In this document: one piece after another, positions 10,519 to 21,985 of the stretch
Layout: each line of letters opens with the position of its first letter
How positions within the stretch are numbered: the stretch's first letter is position 1
From: Pegoplata infirma
Lineage: Eukaryota; Arthropoda; Insecta; Diptera; Anthomyiidae
NCBI GenBank assembly: GCA_963921195.1
Contig: OY992537.1
Coordinates: 60,536,313 to 60,600,312 of the forward strand
Direction of reading: 5' to 3'
Length of the DNA: 64,000 bases
Position numbers and translations under genes: made by a program
The notes under the pieces: generated by a model
What the model was told of the DNA's origin: nothing
The model's database searches: none
Seen by the model: only the letters and a program-made list of their open reading frames with translations

Positions 10519-11945
10519 TAGGAAAACTCTTTCAAATTCTGAGAACTTTTCTATACGAGAAATGTTTTAGAATCTGAGAATTTTTCTGCAGAAAAATGTT
10601 TCAGAATCTGAGATTTTTTTCATAAAAAAAATGTCTCAGAATCTGAAAATTTTTCTTATACCAAAAATTTTTCAGAATCTGAAAAATTTTCTATAAGAAA
10701 AATGTTTCAGAATCTGAGAATTGTTCTATATGAAATATATCACAAAACCTGAACGTTTTTCTATCCCAAAATTGCATCAGAATTTGAGAAATTTTCTTTA
10801 AGAAAAATGTTTCAAAATCTGAAAATTTTCTATTGGAAAACTGACACAGAATCTGGGAATTTTTCTGTAGGAAAAATGTCCGAGAATCTGAGAATTTTTT
10901 ATAAAAAAAATGTCTCAAAATTTGAGACTTTTTCTATATTAAAAATATCTTATGATCTGAGACTTTTTCTTTAAGGAAAATGTCTCAGAATCTGAGAACT
11001 TTTCTTTAAAACAAATGTCTCAGAATATGAGAATTTTTCTATAGGACAAATATCTCAAAATCTCATAATTTGTCTATAGGAAAATTATTTCCGTATCTAA
11101 GAATATTTCTATATGAAAAATATCTCAGAATCTGCCAATTTTTCTATAAGAAAAATGTCTGAGAATGTGATAATTTTTCTACAGAACAAATGTCTCAGAA
11201 TCTGTGAATGTTTGTATACGAAAAATGTCTCAGAGTCTGATAATGTTTCTATAAGAAAAATGTTTCAAAATCTCTGAACTTTTCTATAGGAGAAATGTCT
11301 CAGAATCTGAGAATTTTTCTATAGAAAAAATGTCTCAGAATATGAGATATTTTTATAGAATCTCTGAATCTGAGAAATTTTCTATAGGAAAAATATTTCA
11401 GAATATAAGAATTTTTCTTAACGAAAAATGTCTCAGAATCTCAGAATTTTTCTATATTTAAAAATGTCTCAGAATCTGAGAATTTTTCTGTAGAAAAAAA
11501 TGTCTCAGAATCTAAGAATTTTTCTATATAAAAAATGTCGCAGAATATAAGAATTTTTCTAAAGGAAAATTCTATATAAAAAATGTCTCAGAATCTGAGA
11601 ATTTTTCTATATAAAAAATGTCTCAGAATCTGAGAATTTTTCTGTAGAAAAAATGTCTCAGAATCTGAGAATTTTTCTGTAGAAAAAATGTCTCAGAATC
11701 TGAGAATTTTTCTATAGAAAAAATGTCTCAGAATCTGAGAATTTTTCTATAGAAAAAATGTCTCAGAATCTGAGAATTTTTCTATAGAAAAAATGTCTCA
11801 GAATCTGAGAATTTTCCTATAGAAAAAATGTCTCAGAATCTGGGAATTTTTCAATAGGAAAATATCTCAGAATCTGAGAATTTTTCTGTAAGAAAAATGT
11901 CTCAGAATCTGAAAATTTTTCTATTAAAAAAATTTCTTAAAATAA
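10519..11945. repeat. 35-bp dyad satellite array, ~40 units
   Basis: Tandem units of about 35 bp containing TCTCAGAATCTGAGA and TTTTTCTATAGAAAAA. Units from about 11580 to 11830 are nearly identical, and those toward 10.5 kb are progressively diverged, the pattern expected from unequal exchange acting mostly in an array's interior. Frames such as 10691-10918 (minus) are by-products of the repeat. Confidence 0.92.
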
Positions 11946-12617
11946 GTTAGTAGACAATCTATCAAACACTTCCTGGTTTTAAATAAAACAAAATTTTTTA
12001 ATAATTTGTGGTAATTTATGTTTGTGCTTCAAAAGTCTTACAGATTTTCAATTATAATAAATTGTAAAATTTATTTGCTTTTCTAGTTGTTGCAAAATAT
12101 TTTAAGTGTTGCTATTGCAATTGATGTCTGTAGTTGATGTTGCTTGTTCTTCTATTTTTGTTACTACAAATAGTATTCATTTTTAAAAATGCCCTTAACC
12201 GAGTTTTCTCACTCTCAACACACACAGAGTTAGGTTGGTGCGTGCGTGTGTGTGAAAAAGTTTTAACAATCATTAAACAACTTGTTTTCAGCACTCTTGA
12301 ACAACAACAAATACGTACTTACTTTGTTGTAGCCATAACTAGATTTTCTGAAATTATAGTCATACATAGATAAAACACATGTATGATAAACTAAAGTTGT
12401 TACATATGTATGTTAAATGCGTTTACATGTAAGTGACTTTCCAGGTACCACTTTGTGGTACAGGTTATAATGAGTTTGTCCTGCTGTTTGTAACTATTTG
12501 AAATATTGATCCTAGATCTACCTTGAAGAATAATGATCGACTAAAAATAACTTTTAGGGTCAATTTAGTGATGGTCGCTCTACCGTCTGTCTATATTAAC
12601 CCATCTGTGGGCGTCAC
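11946..12617. other. Non-repetitive spacer, no gene recognised
   Basis: A mixed-composition segment between two satellite arrays of opposite orientation, with CAA/GTT-type and TG-rich stretches (12100-12340). Overlapping small frames on both strands at 12112-12373 have no recognisable motif; one is simply hydrophobic. Nothing supportable as a gene. Confidence 0.5.
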
Positions 12618-13352
12618 AGATGTCTCAGATTCTGATACATTTTTCTTAGAGAAAAATCTTAGATTCTGAGACATTTTTCTTATAGAAAAAGTCTCAGATT
12701 CGGAGACATTTTTCTTATAGAAAAAGTCTCAGTTTCTGAGACATTTTTCTTATAGAAATTGCATCAGATTCTGAGACATTTTTCTTATAGAAAAAGTCTC
12801 AGATTTTGAGACATTTTTCTTATAGAAAAAGTCTCAGATTCTGAGACATTTTTTTTTATAGAAAAAATTGCAGATTCTGAGACATTTTTCTTATAGAAAA
12901 AGGTCTCAAATTCTGAACCATTTTTCTTATAGAAAAAGTCTCAGATTCTGAGATATTTTTCTTATAGAAAAAGTCTCAGATTCTGAGACATTTTTCTTAT
13001 AGAAAAAGTCTCAGATTCTGAGACATTTTTCTTATAGAAAAAATCTCAGATTCTGAGACATTTTTCTCATAGAAAATGTATCAAATTCTGAGAGATTTTT
13101 CTTATAGAAAAAGTCTCAGATTCTGAGACATTTTTCTTATAGAAAAAGTCTCAGATTCTGAGACATTTTTCTTATAGAAAAAGTCTCAGATTCTGAGACA
13201 TTTTTCTTATAGAAAAAGTCTCAGATTCTGAGACATTTTTCTTATAGAAAAAGTCTCAGATTCTGAGACATTTTTCTTATAAAAAAAATCTCAGATTCTG
13301 AGACATTTTTCTTATAAAAAAAGTCTCAGATTCTGGGACATTTTTCTAGGAT
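12618..13352 (-). repeat. 35-bp dyad satellite array in inverse orientation
   Basis: About 21 units of 35 bp, read as GTCTCAGATTCTGAGAC then atttttcttatagaaaaa, which is the reverse complement of the array starting at 14.09 kb. The central A/T of the 17-bp dyad and the position of the extra A in the second dyad fix the orientation. Units from about 12950 to 13320 are nearly identical. Confidence 0.92.
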
Positions 13353-14090
13353 TTAAAAACTTAAAATTATTTCTATGACTAATTTTAATAATTTTCTTTT
13401 CGTTTTAGGTAAGCAATTGATGATTTTATATCTGCGCTATAATATTTGTAAGTAATATTTAAATAAGTTAATCAGCCAATGCCGACATTAATTATGAAGA
13501 TTCTAAAATTTTAACAATATATTTTCTATTCTCTTATTATGTAAATCAACAATATATTATCTATTTAAAAAAAAAATCTTTCTAAACTTCTATCAGAAAT
13601 TAGTTTGATATGTCAAATGACTTTTCATAAAGTTATCTTTAATAATCTAACGTTTGTAATGCATAATAAACCAGATAAATATGATTACTACCTTTTGGCC
13701 AAATTAAAATTGATAGTGATACCGAGTATCAAATTACCAGAAATACAAAATGCAACAAACTAATTTAACAAGCCAGCCAACCACCAACCTTGCAACATGC
13801 CGGTATACGAGTATTGCATATTTGCTTGCCTACTTACCTGCCACAAACTAAAAATATTTCACAAATTATAATAATTTTTATTTTGCAAGAGAACATTTGA
13901 AAAATTTTATTTACAATTCGAGTGCATACTACAAAGTATGATAGGTACAATATATAAATGAGGTCAGATTATGGTAATTAATGTTTTGATGCCCGGCAAA
14001 AGAAGTTTGGAACTTACACAAAAAAAAGTTAACTAACAAATGGGAAAATAAACTAAATTAAAAAATTAATTAACTAAATTAAAACTGCTT
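13353..14090. other. Spacer between inverted arrays, no gene recognised
   Basis: AT-rich, mostly unique-looking sequence. A stretch at about 13380-13440 ('cttttcgttttaggtaagc') resembles a splice-site context by chance, but no frame supports an exon. Confidence 0.5.
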
Positions 14091-17000
14091 AAAATTTTTC
14101 TATATGAAAAATGTCGCAAAATTTTAGACTTTTTTATAAAATTTTTTTTTTCAGAATCTGGGGCTTTTTCTCTACGAAAAATATCCCAGAAACCGATATT
14201 TTTCAATAAAAAAAATGTCTCAAAACTTGCGAATTACGTGTCAGAAAACATGTCAGAATTAGAGAATTTTTCTTCAAGAAAAATGAATCAGAAACTGAGA
14301 CTTTTTCTATACAAAAATTGTCTCAAGATCTGATACTTTTTCTGTACAAAAAATGTCTCAGAATCTGAGACTTTTTCTATAGAAAAAATGTCTCAGAATA
14401 TGAGACTTTTGCTGTATGAAAAATGTCTCAGAATCTAAGACATTTTCTATAGAAAAAATGTCTCAGAATATGAGGCTTTTGGTACAGGAAAAATGTCTCA
14501 GAGTCTGATTATTTATCTATAGGAAAGTGTATCAGAATCTGAGACATTTTTCTAGGAGAAAAATGTCTCAGAGTCTTTTTCTATAGGAAAAATGTCTTAG
14601 AATCAGAGCTTTTTCTATACGAAAAATGTCTCAGAATCTGAGATTTTTCTATACGAAAAATGTCTCAGAATCTGAGACATTTTTTGTATGAAATCAGAAT
14701 CTGAGACATTTTTTGTAGGAAAATTGTCACAGAATCTTAGAATTTTTCTATAGGGAAAATGTCTCGGAGTCTGAGAATTTTTCTATAGTCAGTGTCTCAG
14801 AATCTGAGACTTTTTCTACATGAAAAATCTGAGACTTTTTCTATACGAAAAATGTCTCAAAAACTGAGACTTTTTCTATACGAAAAATGTGGCAGAAAAT
14901 GAGACTTTTTCTATACGAAATATGTATCAGAGTCTGAGACTTTTTCTATTCGAAAAATATCACAAAAACTGAGACTTTTTCGATAGGAAAAATGTCTCAG
15001 AATCTGATACTTTTTCTGTACGAAAAATGTCTCAGAATCTGAGACTTTTTCTATAAGAAAAATGTCTCAGAATCTGAGACTTTTTCTATAAGAAAAATGT
15101 CTCAGAATCTGAGACTTTTTCTATAAGAAAAATGTCTCAGAATCTGAGACTTTTTCTATAAGAAAAATGTCTCAGAATCTGAGACTTTTTCTATAAGAAA
15201 AATGTCTCAGAATCTGAGACTTTTTCTATAAGAAAAATGTCTCAGAATCTGAGACTTTTTCTATAAGAAAAATGTCTCAGAATCTGAGACTTTTTCTATA
15301 GACTTTTTTTTCTAGAGACTTTTTCTATAGACTTTTTCTATAAGAAAAATGTCTCAGAATCTGAGACTTTTTCTATAAGAAAAATGTCTCAGAATCTGAG
15401 ACTTTTTCTATAAGAAAAATGTCTCAGAATCTGAGACTTTTTCTATAAGAAAAATGTCTCAGAATCTGAGACTTTTTCTATAAGAAAAATGTCTCAGAAT
15501 CTGAGACTTTTTCTATAAGAAAAATGTCTCAGAATCTGAGACTTTTTCTATAAGAAAAATGTCTCAGAATCTGAGACTTTTTCTATAAGAAAAATGTCTC
15601 AGAATCTGAGACTTTTTCTATAAGAAAAATGTCTCAGAATCTGAGACTTTTTCTATAAGAAAAATGTCTCAGAATCTGAGACTTTTTCTATAAGAAAAAT
15701 GTCTCAGAATCTGAGACTTTTTCTATAAGAAAAATGTCTCAGAATCTGAGACTTTTTCTATAAGAAAAATGTCTCAGAATCTGAGACTTTTTCTATAAGA
15801 AAAATGCCTCAGAATCTGAGACTTTTTCTATAAGAAAAATGTCTCAGAATCTGAGACTTTTTCTATAAGAAAAATGTCTCAGAATCTGAGACTTTTTCTA
15901 TAAGAAAAATGTCTCAGAATCTGAGACTTTTTCTATAAGAAAAATGTCTCAGAATCTGAGACTTTTTCTATAAGAAAAATGTCTCAGAATCTGAGACTTT
16001 TTCTATAGACTTTTTTTTCTAGAGACTTTTTCTATAGACTTTTTCTATAAGAAAAATGTCTCAGAATCTGAGGCTTTTTCTATAAGAAAAATGTCTCAGA
16101 ATCTGAGGCTTTTTCTATAAGAAAAATGTCTCAGAATCTGAGACTTTTTCTATAAGAAAAATGTCTCAGAATCTGAGACTTTTTCTATAAGAAAAATGTC
16201 TCAGAATCTGAGACTTTTTCTATAAGAAAAATGTCTCAGAATCTGAGACTTTTTCTATAAGAAAAATGTCTCAGAATCTGAGACTTTTTCTATAAGAAAA
16301 ATGTCTCAGAATCTGAGACTTTTTCTATAAGAAAAATGTCTCAGAATCTGAGACTTTTTCTATAAGAAAAATGTCTCAGAATCTGAGACTTTTTCTATAA
16401 GAAAAATGTCTCAGAATCTGAGACTTTTTCTATAAGAAAAATGTCTCAGAATCTGAGACTTTTTCTATAAGAAAAATGTCTCAGAATCTGAGACTTTTTC
16501 TATAAGAAAATGTCTCAGAATCTGAGACTTTTTCTATAAGAAAAATGTCTCAGAATCTGAGACTTTTTCTATAAGAAAAATGTCTCAGAATCTGAGACTT
16601 TTTCTATAAGAAAAATGTCTCAGAATCTGAGACTTTTTCTATAAGAAAAATGTCTCAGAATCTGAGACTTTTTCTATAAGAAAAATGTCTCAGAATCTGA
16701 GACTTTTTCTATAGACTTTTTTTTCTAGAGACTTTTTCTATAGACTTTTTCTATAAGAAAAATGTCTCAGAATCTGAGACTTTTTCTATAAGAAAAATGT
16801 CTCAGAATCTGAGACTTTTTCTATAAGAAAAATGTCTCAGAATCTGAGAATTTTTCTATAAGAAAAATGTCTCAGAATCTGAGACTTTTTCTATAAGAAA
16901 AATGTCTCAGAATCTGAGACTTTTTCTATAAGAAAAATGTCTCAGAATCTGAGACTTTTTCTATAAGAAAAATGTCTCAGAATCTGAGACTTTTTCTATA

Positions 17001-17893
17001 AGAAAAATGCCTCAGAATCTGAGACTTTTTCTATAAGAAAAATGTCTCAGAATCTGAGACTTTTTCTATAAGAAAAATGTCTCAGAATCTGAGACTTTTT
17101 CTATAAGAAAAATGTCTCAGAATCTGAGACTTTTTCTATAAGAAAAATGTCTCAGAATCTGAGACTTTTTCTATAAGAAAAATGTCTCAGAATCTGAGAC
17201 TTTTTCTATAAGAAAAATGTCTCAGAATCTGAGACTTTTTCTATAAGAAAAATGTCTCAGAATCTGAGACTTTTTCTATAAGAAAAATGTCTCAGAATCT
17301 GAGACTTTTTCTATAAGAAAAATGTCTCAGAATCTGAGACTTTTTCTATAAGAAAAATGTCTCAGAATCTGAGACTTTTTCTATAAGAAAAATGTCTCAG
17401 AATCTGAGACTTTTTCTATAAGAAAAATGTCTCAGAATCTGAGACTTTTTCTATAAGAAAAATGTCTCAGAATCTGAGACTTTTTCTATAAGAAAAATGT
17501 CTCAGAATCTGAGACTTTTTCTATAAGAAAAATGTCTCAGAATCTGAGACTTTTTCTATAAGAAAAATGTCTCAGAATCTGAGACTTTTTCTATAAGAAA
17601 AATGTCTCAGAATCTGAGACTTTTTCTATAAGAAAAATGTCTCAGAATCTGAGACTTTTTCTATAAGAAAAATGTCTCAGAATCTGAGACTTTTTCTATA
17701 AGAAAAATGTCTCAGAATCTGAGACTTTTTCTATAAGAAAAATGTCTCAGAATCTGAGACTTTTTCTATAAGAAAAATGTCTCAGAATCTGAGACTTTTT
17801 CTATAAGAAAAATGTCTCAGAATCTGAGACTTTTTCTATACGAAAAATGTCTCAGAATCTGAGAATTTTTCTATATGAAAAATGTCTCACAAG
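14091..17893 (+). repeat. 35-bp dyad satellite, major array, ~108 units
   Basis: The monomer is GTCTCAGAATCTGAGAC (a 17-bp dyad with 8-bp arms) plus TTTTTCTATAAGAAAAA (7-bp arms around ATA) plus one T, so nearly every base belongs to an inverted repeat. Units are diverged from 14.09 to about 15.0 kb and almost identical from 15.0 to 17.84 kb. Three identical irregular blocks start at 15301, 16008 and 16714. No open frame runs through it and no unique spacers occur. Confidence 0.97.
15301..16713 (+). repeat. Two ~707-bp higher-order repeats in the satellite
   Basis: A 42-bp irregular block (gacttttttttctagagac and following) begins at 15301, 16008 and 16714. The first interval is 707 bp, which equals 42 plus nineteen 35-bp monomers. 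The second is 706 bp and contains one monomer with a deleted A (about 16505). The periodicity shows block duplication rather than monomer-by-monomer growth. Confidence 0.85.
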
Positions 17894-18537
17894 GGAAGTA
17901 TTCCAACCTTTATGAACCGATTTCTCTGAAACTTAAAACACATGTAAAAGAGACATTTCTAACGTTGGGGTATCTCGGCATATCGGCCATATCGCGGAGT
18001 ACGCGGTAGTCCCCGATGGGGACTTATTGGTTTAAAATGTAGCTTACAAATATCGAAAAAATTTGTTTTTGTAATTTTTCAGCTATTTCTTCTTAAGAAG
18101 AGAAGAAAGGTTTTTTAATACCTATCCAAAGGCGGCATTGCGTTTTGAAAATTCGGCTTCGTTAAAAAATTTTTTCACGAAAATGTGTAAATTTTTGGGG
18201 GGTATTTTTGTGAAGACACAGACCTACGATTTCCATATGAATACAAAATAATCATTATTAAATTTAAGTTGACACTTATTTTTGCTCTAGACGCAGTGGC
18301 GTATACAGGATTTCACAAATTTCAGTATTCGGTATTAAATATTATGTACAATGTAAAAAAAACTTTTTAAAAATATGTAAAAACATTTCGGAATCTGAAA
18401 ATATTTTTGAAGGAAAATTTTTGGAATCCGAAAATTTTTCTGCCAGAAAATGTCTCAAAATCTGAAAATTTTTCTTTAAGAATTTGAAACATTTGAACAT
18501 AATGGAAAATTGTCTGAGAAACTGAAACTGTATGTAT
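17894..18537. other. Spacer with satellite relics, no gene recognised
   Basis: The array ends abruptly at about 17893. There follows unassigned sequence with a small GC-richer patch at 17965-18025, then degenerate satellite-like units at about 18380-18530. No coding frame is supported. Confidence 0.5.
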
Positions 18538-18621
18538 TAGGGTTAGGCTAGCTTAGGTTAGGTTAGGTTAGGTTAGGTTAGGTTAGGTTAGGTTAGGTTA
18601 GGTTAGGTTAGGTTAGGTTAA
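18538..18621. repeat. (TTAGG)n tract
   Basis: About fifteen near-perfect TTAGG pentamers. This is the canonical telomeric repeat of many insects, which is generally reported lost from Diptera. Short CCTAA tracts close several plus-strand LINE 3' ends here (27.69, 37.21, 54.61 and 55.45 kb), so this is more likely an expanded 3' tail of a minus-strand LINE or an interstitial microsatellite than a telomere. Confidence 0.9.
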
Positions 18622-19494
18622 GAGGTTGACGTTATGTCCACAAGACCAGTTCCCGATCCAAAGTGATACCTCGAAAAATAAAATCTAGCGCTGAACCAAA
18701 AATAAAACCTTGAAGGTTTTGTTATGGAATATGTCAACTTTCATTTGCTTTTGGTTTCATCCCATTCCGATTTGGATTGTTGCACAGTGTTATTAGTTCA
18801 TTACTCCCTTATTCTATTACTGGTCTATTGTTAAACAATTCTTTAAAGTTCGTTATTTGCTTATTTTTGAAACACATCTCTCCCGGGATCCCCTTGACAA
18901 AACATTTGAGAAACCCCTTAATTTCTGTATAATGCATGTTCGTATTTCAACCACAAACAATTTATTTGTGTATTTGTAATTTTTATTTTGATGTTGTGTT
19001 TTGTGTGGTGTTGTTACCGTAGGTTGCTGATGTTGTTGTTTCTGTTTTTTTTGTTTGTTTTTGTTGAACACGTGAACTATGACCTGACCTAGCCTACATT
19101 TTTGTTAGTTATACAACGATAATTTAGCTTTAAAATGTTAAATGAGAGGCAACGACGAACGACTACGACAACGACGGGTGATATTTGTTTGCTATTGCTA
19201 ATGTTTTTATTTTAAACACCTCAATACAACGCATTGTGATGTTAAAAAATAAATGAAAACTTGAAGGGAAAAATGTTTGAACAAAAATTAAACAACCCGT
19301 GTAAAAAAAGGAATATTAGGACAACAGAACACATTACTATAAAAAGAGTTTCTCCCATGAATCATCCTGCTGTCTTCATGTGGACCAGTAGGATAGGTAA
19401 TCAGGCTGCCGTCAATCGATCAGCTCACATGGGTCCATCGATGAACGTGGTCCTGTTTTGAAAAAGAAAGAAAAGATAAAGTGAGTAAGAGAGA
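18622..19494. other. No gene recognised
   Basis: Mixed sequence with CAA/GTT-rich microsatellite at about 19000-19065 and no supportable frame. If the (TTAGG)n tract is a LINE tail, the first part could be that LINE's 3' untranslated region on the minus strand, but no homology to the other LINE ends is visible. Confidence 0.4.
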
Positions 19495-20739
19495 GAAAAG
19501 AATGCTCATGTCATTTACAGGGTCCCACACCGAATTGCTCTGAGTCCGGAATGACCAAGTTTATCCTATTAAAGTCACCCGGATTTGTGCCACATTCGAA
19601 TGTCTGGCCGTCTCATTTCAAGACACCCGGCATTCTTGTACAAATCCCGGGCGTCTCATTGAGAGACGCCCGGGATTTAAAAGCCGCTTGGTTGTCAGTT
19701 AAAACACCGATATCCCTGAATGATATCCATCGGCACCCTATTTTGTCCGCAACCCGTTTAAGGGCCATCATCTCGGCCTGAACAACGAGAGTCTGTAATC
19801 CAGTGGACTCATAAAATCCTCCCCCACTAGTCCACCCATTTAGGGTCCTTAGTGAAAACCCCTATTAACTTTTTAGGTATGTCGAGACCCTCCGTCCAAT
19901 CGGATCCGGAGTCCTTGTTCTAAACACGGTTTTATAGGAGGTTGTAGAGGTGTAATAGTCAATGTTCGCTGCGGCACCGTGATGCCCCAGGATTCTCGTA
20001 TGTACATATGGTCTGTACGTCCATGCATTTATATCCACAAGCCTAGTAGCTGTGTTCCCGGCTAGTCGTCTTGCAAGAAGATCTTCTGGCACCCAGTGAA
20101 GCATTATGAGTAGACCTTTTGTCGGAGTGGTACGAAAAGTGGCAGTTATTATCAGCTCAATTGTCTAAAGGATTCTATTAATTGACTTCTAATAAGTAGC
20201 CTTTCCCGCCTCAACTTACTTGATGGAAGGGAAAGATCTTCCCGCCCCTGTTACGCTAACGCAAGCCACACAATTTACCTACTTTGTCAAGTATAGATCT
20301 GGCTTGAACTTTTTACACCTTTGGCCACCAAACTAGAGCGGCATAACTAATAATTGGTCTTAAAATCGTAAGAAATGATCAATAGATCATGTAAGGCCTA
20401 CGTTCTTCTATATAGCTTTTGGCAGGCCCTGGCTTTCCTGGTTGTGTTGTTTAGATGAGGAGTCCATGTCAGGGATCTGTCAAGAGTATTCCTGAGATAT
20501 TTCACTTCTTTCGAAAAACCTATAGTGACGCCATTTATTTCAGAAATAGACAAGTTATCTGTCACCCTCTACTTGAGATAAGCATATCCAAATTGCAGTT
20601 TATGATAAGTAAAGGAACTTCCTTTCTTAGCACAATTTTCCTAACAGCATCATAAGATGTGTTGTCAAAGGCCCCATTTATATCAATAAAGGCGCAAAGG
20701 CCGATCTGTTTCCCCTCAAGTGTCTTATCGATGTGATAA
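19495..20739 (-). pseudogene. LINE reverse transcriptase/RNase H remnant (3' portion)
   Basis: Minus-strand, frameshifted remains of a non-LTR retrotransposon ORF2. At about 20640-20690 the translation reads AFIDINGAFDN, the RT motif with the first catalytic aspartate. At about 20440-20520 it reads EVKYLRNTLDRSLTW, typical of the RT thumb. At 19690-19800 it reads QAEMMALKRVAD and TDNQAA, which carry the RNase H glutamate and second aspartate. The 5' part of the same RT continues at 21878, beyond an inserted mariner. RNase H plus this RT type suggests the I/R1-related group, unconfirmed. Multiple stops make it non-functional. Confidence 0.8.
19642..19678. repeat. Perfect GC-rich hairpin inside LINE remnant
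   Basis: Two 16-nt arms (aaatcccgggcgtctc and its exact complement) flank a 5-nt loop, replacing expected RNase H sequence. It looks like a small inverted duplication; a transcription terminator role has no support in this context. Confidence 0.85.
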
Positions 20740-21877
20740 TACGAGGGCAGATCAATAATTCCGTGACTTTTCGAATAAAACACAGTTTTTTTTTGCAAAA
20801 ACAAAAATTATTTTTCAACATAATATCCTTTAGCTCAATACACTTAGTCCAACGTTTTTTTCCAATTTTTGTATCCCTTCCAAACAATAGGATTTTTTCA
20901 AGGTCCATAAAATAGGCATTTGTTTGATCAATAATTTCATCATTGGAGCTAAATCTCTTTCCACCGAGCCATTTATTTTGGTTTGGAAATAGGAAATAGT
21001 CACTTGGGGCTAAATCCGGGGAACATGGCGGATGAGGTACCAACTCGTTGCCCAATTCATGGAATTTTGCTGTTGAGACTGCACACGTGCACAACCGTGC
21101 ATTATCTTGATGAAAAATCGCCGTTTATTGTTTTCCCTTTTGAAGGTAAGCGATGTGAATTATCCCGCGTGCATTCCAAAAAACTGTTGCCAACACCTAA
21201 TTAGCCGACAAACTTACCTTGGCCTTCTTTGGAGAAGAAGGTTCACCTGGAGAAATAAATTGTTTAGACTGCTACTTACTTGGTCTCCGGAGTTTTGTAA
21301 TGGATACATGCTTCATCCACAGTTACAAAACGCCGCAAAAACTCATTCGAATTGCGGTTAAACAACTCCAAACAATCCTTTGAAGTTGTCACACGATTAC
21401 GTTTATGGTCAATTGAGAGCAAACGCGGCACCCATCTTGCAGACAGCTTCCGTAAACATAACTGATCATTTAAAAACGAAACCACACTGCCATATGAAAT
21501 GCCGATGGCATCAACCATCTCACGCACTTTTACTCTTCGATCAGCCAACACCATATCGTAGATTTTTCGACATTTTCGGGTGTATTGACTAAAATTGGCC
21601 GTACAAAACGTTCAGCGTCATTTGTACTTGTGCGACTACAACGAAAATTAGTAAACCACTTTTTTCCATTGAAATCAAGTCCCCATAGTACTTATCAAGC
21701 TTTTTCTTGGTTTGATTGACGGTTTTTTTCGCAAAAAATAATGTTTAATGAATTTATTTTGTTAATGACGGAACTTGCTGAAAATTAGACAGGTGGTACT
21801 TGATGGACGCAGTGTTGCATTTCTTATGGCTACGAAGGAAGTTTAAAAAGTCGCGGCATTATTGATCCTCCCTCGTA
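20740..21877 (-). mobile_element. mariner element with both terminal repeats
   Basis: Inverted termini start TACGAGGG and share GATCAATAAT and GACTTTT (20740-20772 and 21845-21877). The 1138-bp element lies within a LINE reverse transcriptase and encodes a defective transposase on the minus strand. The length is below the usual ~1.3 kb of mariners, consistent with an internal deletion. The outermost TA at each end could be the target duplication. Confidence 0.88.
20790..21690 (-). pseudogene. mariner transposase, degenerate
   Basis: DD34D-type transposase fragments in several frames. From the N-terminal side: WFTNFRCSRTSTND (about 21655), an HTH-like region with REMVDAIGISYGSV (about 21500), TVDEACIHYKTPETK with the first catalytic aspartate (about 21300), then an internal deletion around 21105-21125. 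After that come HQDNAR with the second aspartate (about 21090) and SPDLAPSDYFLF with the third (about 21010), ending near KRWTKCIELK (about 20850). All three catalytic aspartates are legible, but frameshifts, a stop and the deletion make it inactive. The frame at 20678-21094 runs out of the mariner into the LINE. Confidence 0.85.
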
Positions 21878-21985
21878 TGCACTGCAGTTTCAGTGGATTT
21901 ACCTTGTTGAAACGCAAACTGATACTTAAGTGCCGGATTGTGAGTCAAACAGGTTTCACTGATATATTTGAGGGGACGGTGGACT
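21878..21985 (-). pseudogene. LINE reverse transcriptase remnant (5' portion)
   Basis: Translation on the minus strand reads YQFAFQQGKSTETAVH, the conserved RT region just N-terminal to the AFIDINGAFDN motif found on the other side of the mariner. Joining the flanks with the element and both terminal TA pairs removed keeps the reading frame. Confidence 0.8.

Noticed and set aside
10691..10918. 75-residue minus frame with repeated FSDSETFF-like peptides
   Set aside because: A by-product of the diverged 35-bp satellite.
14091..17893. CRISPR-like array of ~35-bp repeats
   Set aside because: Units are directly contiguous with no unique spacers, in eukaryotic DNA with no cas genes. It is a satellite.
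18538..18621. A true telomere
   Set aside because: Only about 80 bp, internal to the window and flanked by ordinary interspersed sequence on both sides.
19642..19678. Rho-independent-type terminator
   Set aside because: Bacterial terminators have no role here; the hairpin sits in the coding part of a dead LINE.
20678..21094. A single 138-residue gene
   Set aside because: It runs from mariner transposase through the mariner terminus into the interrupted LINE.
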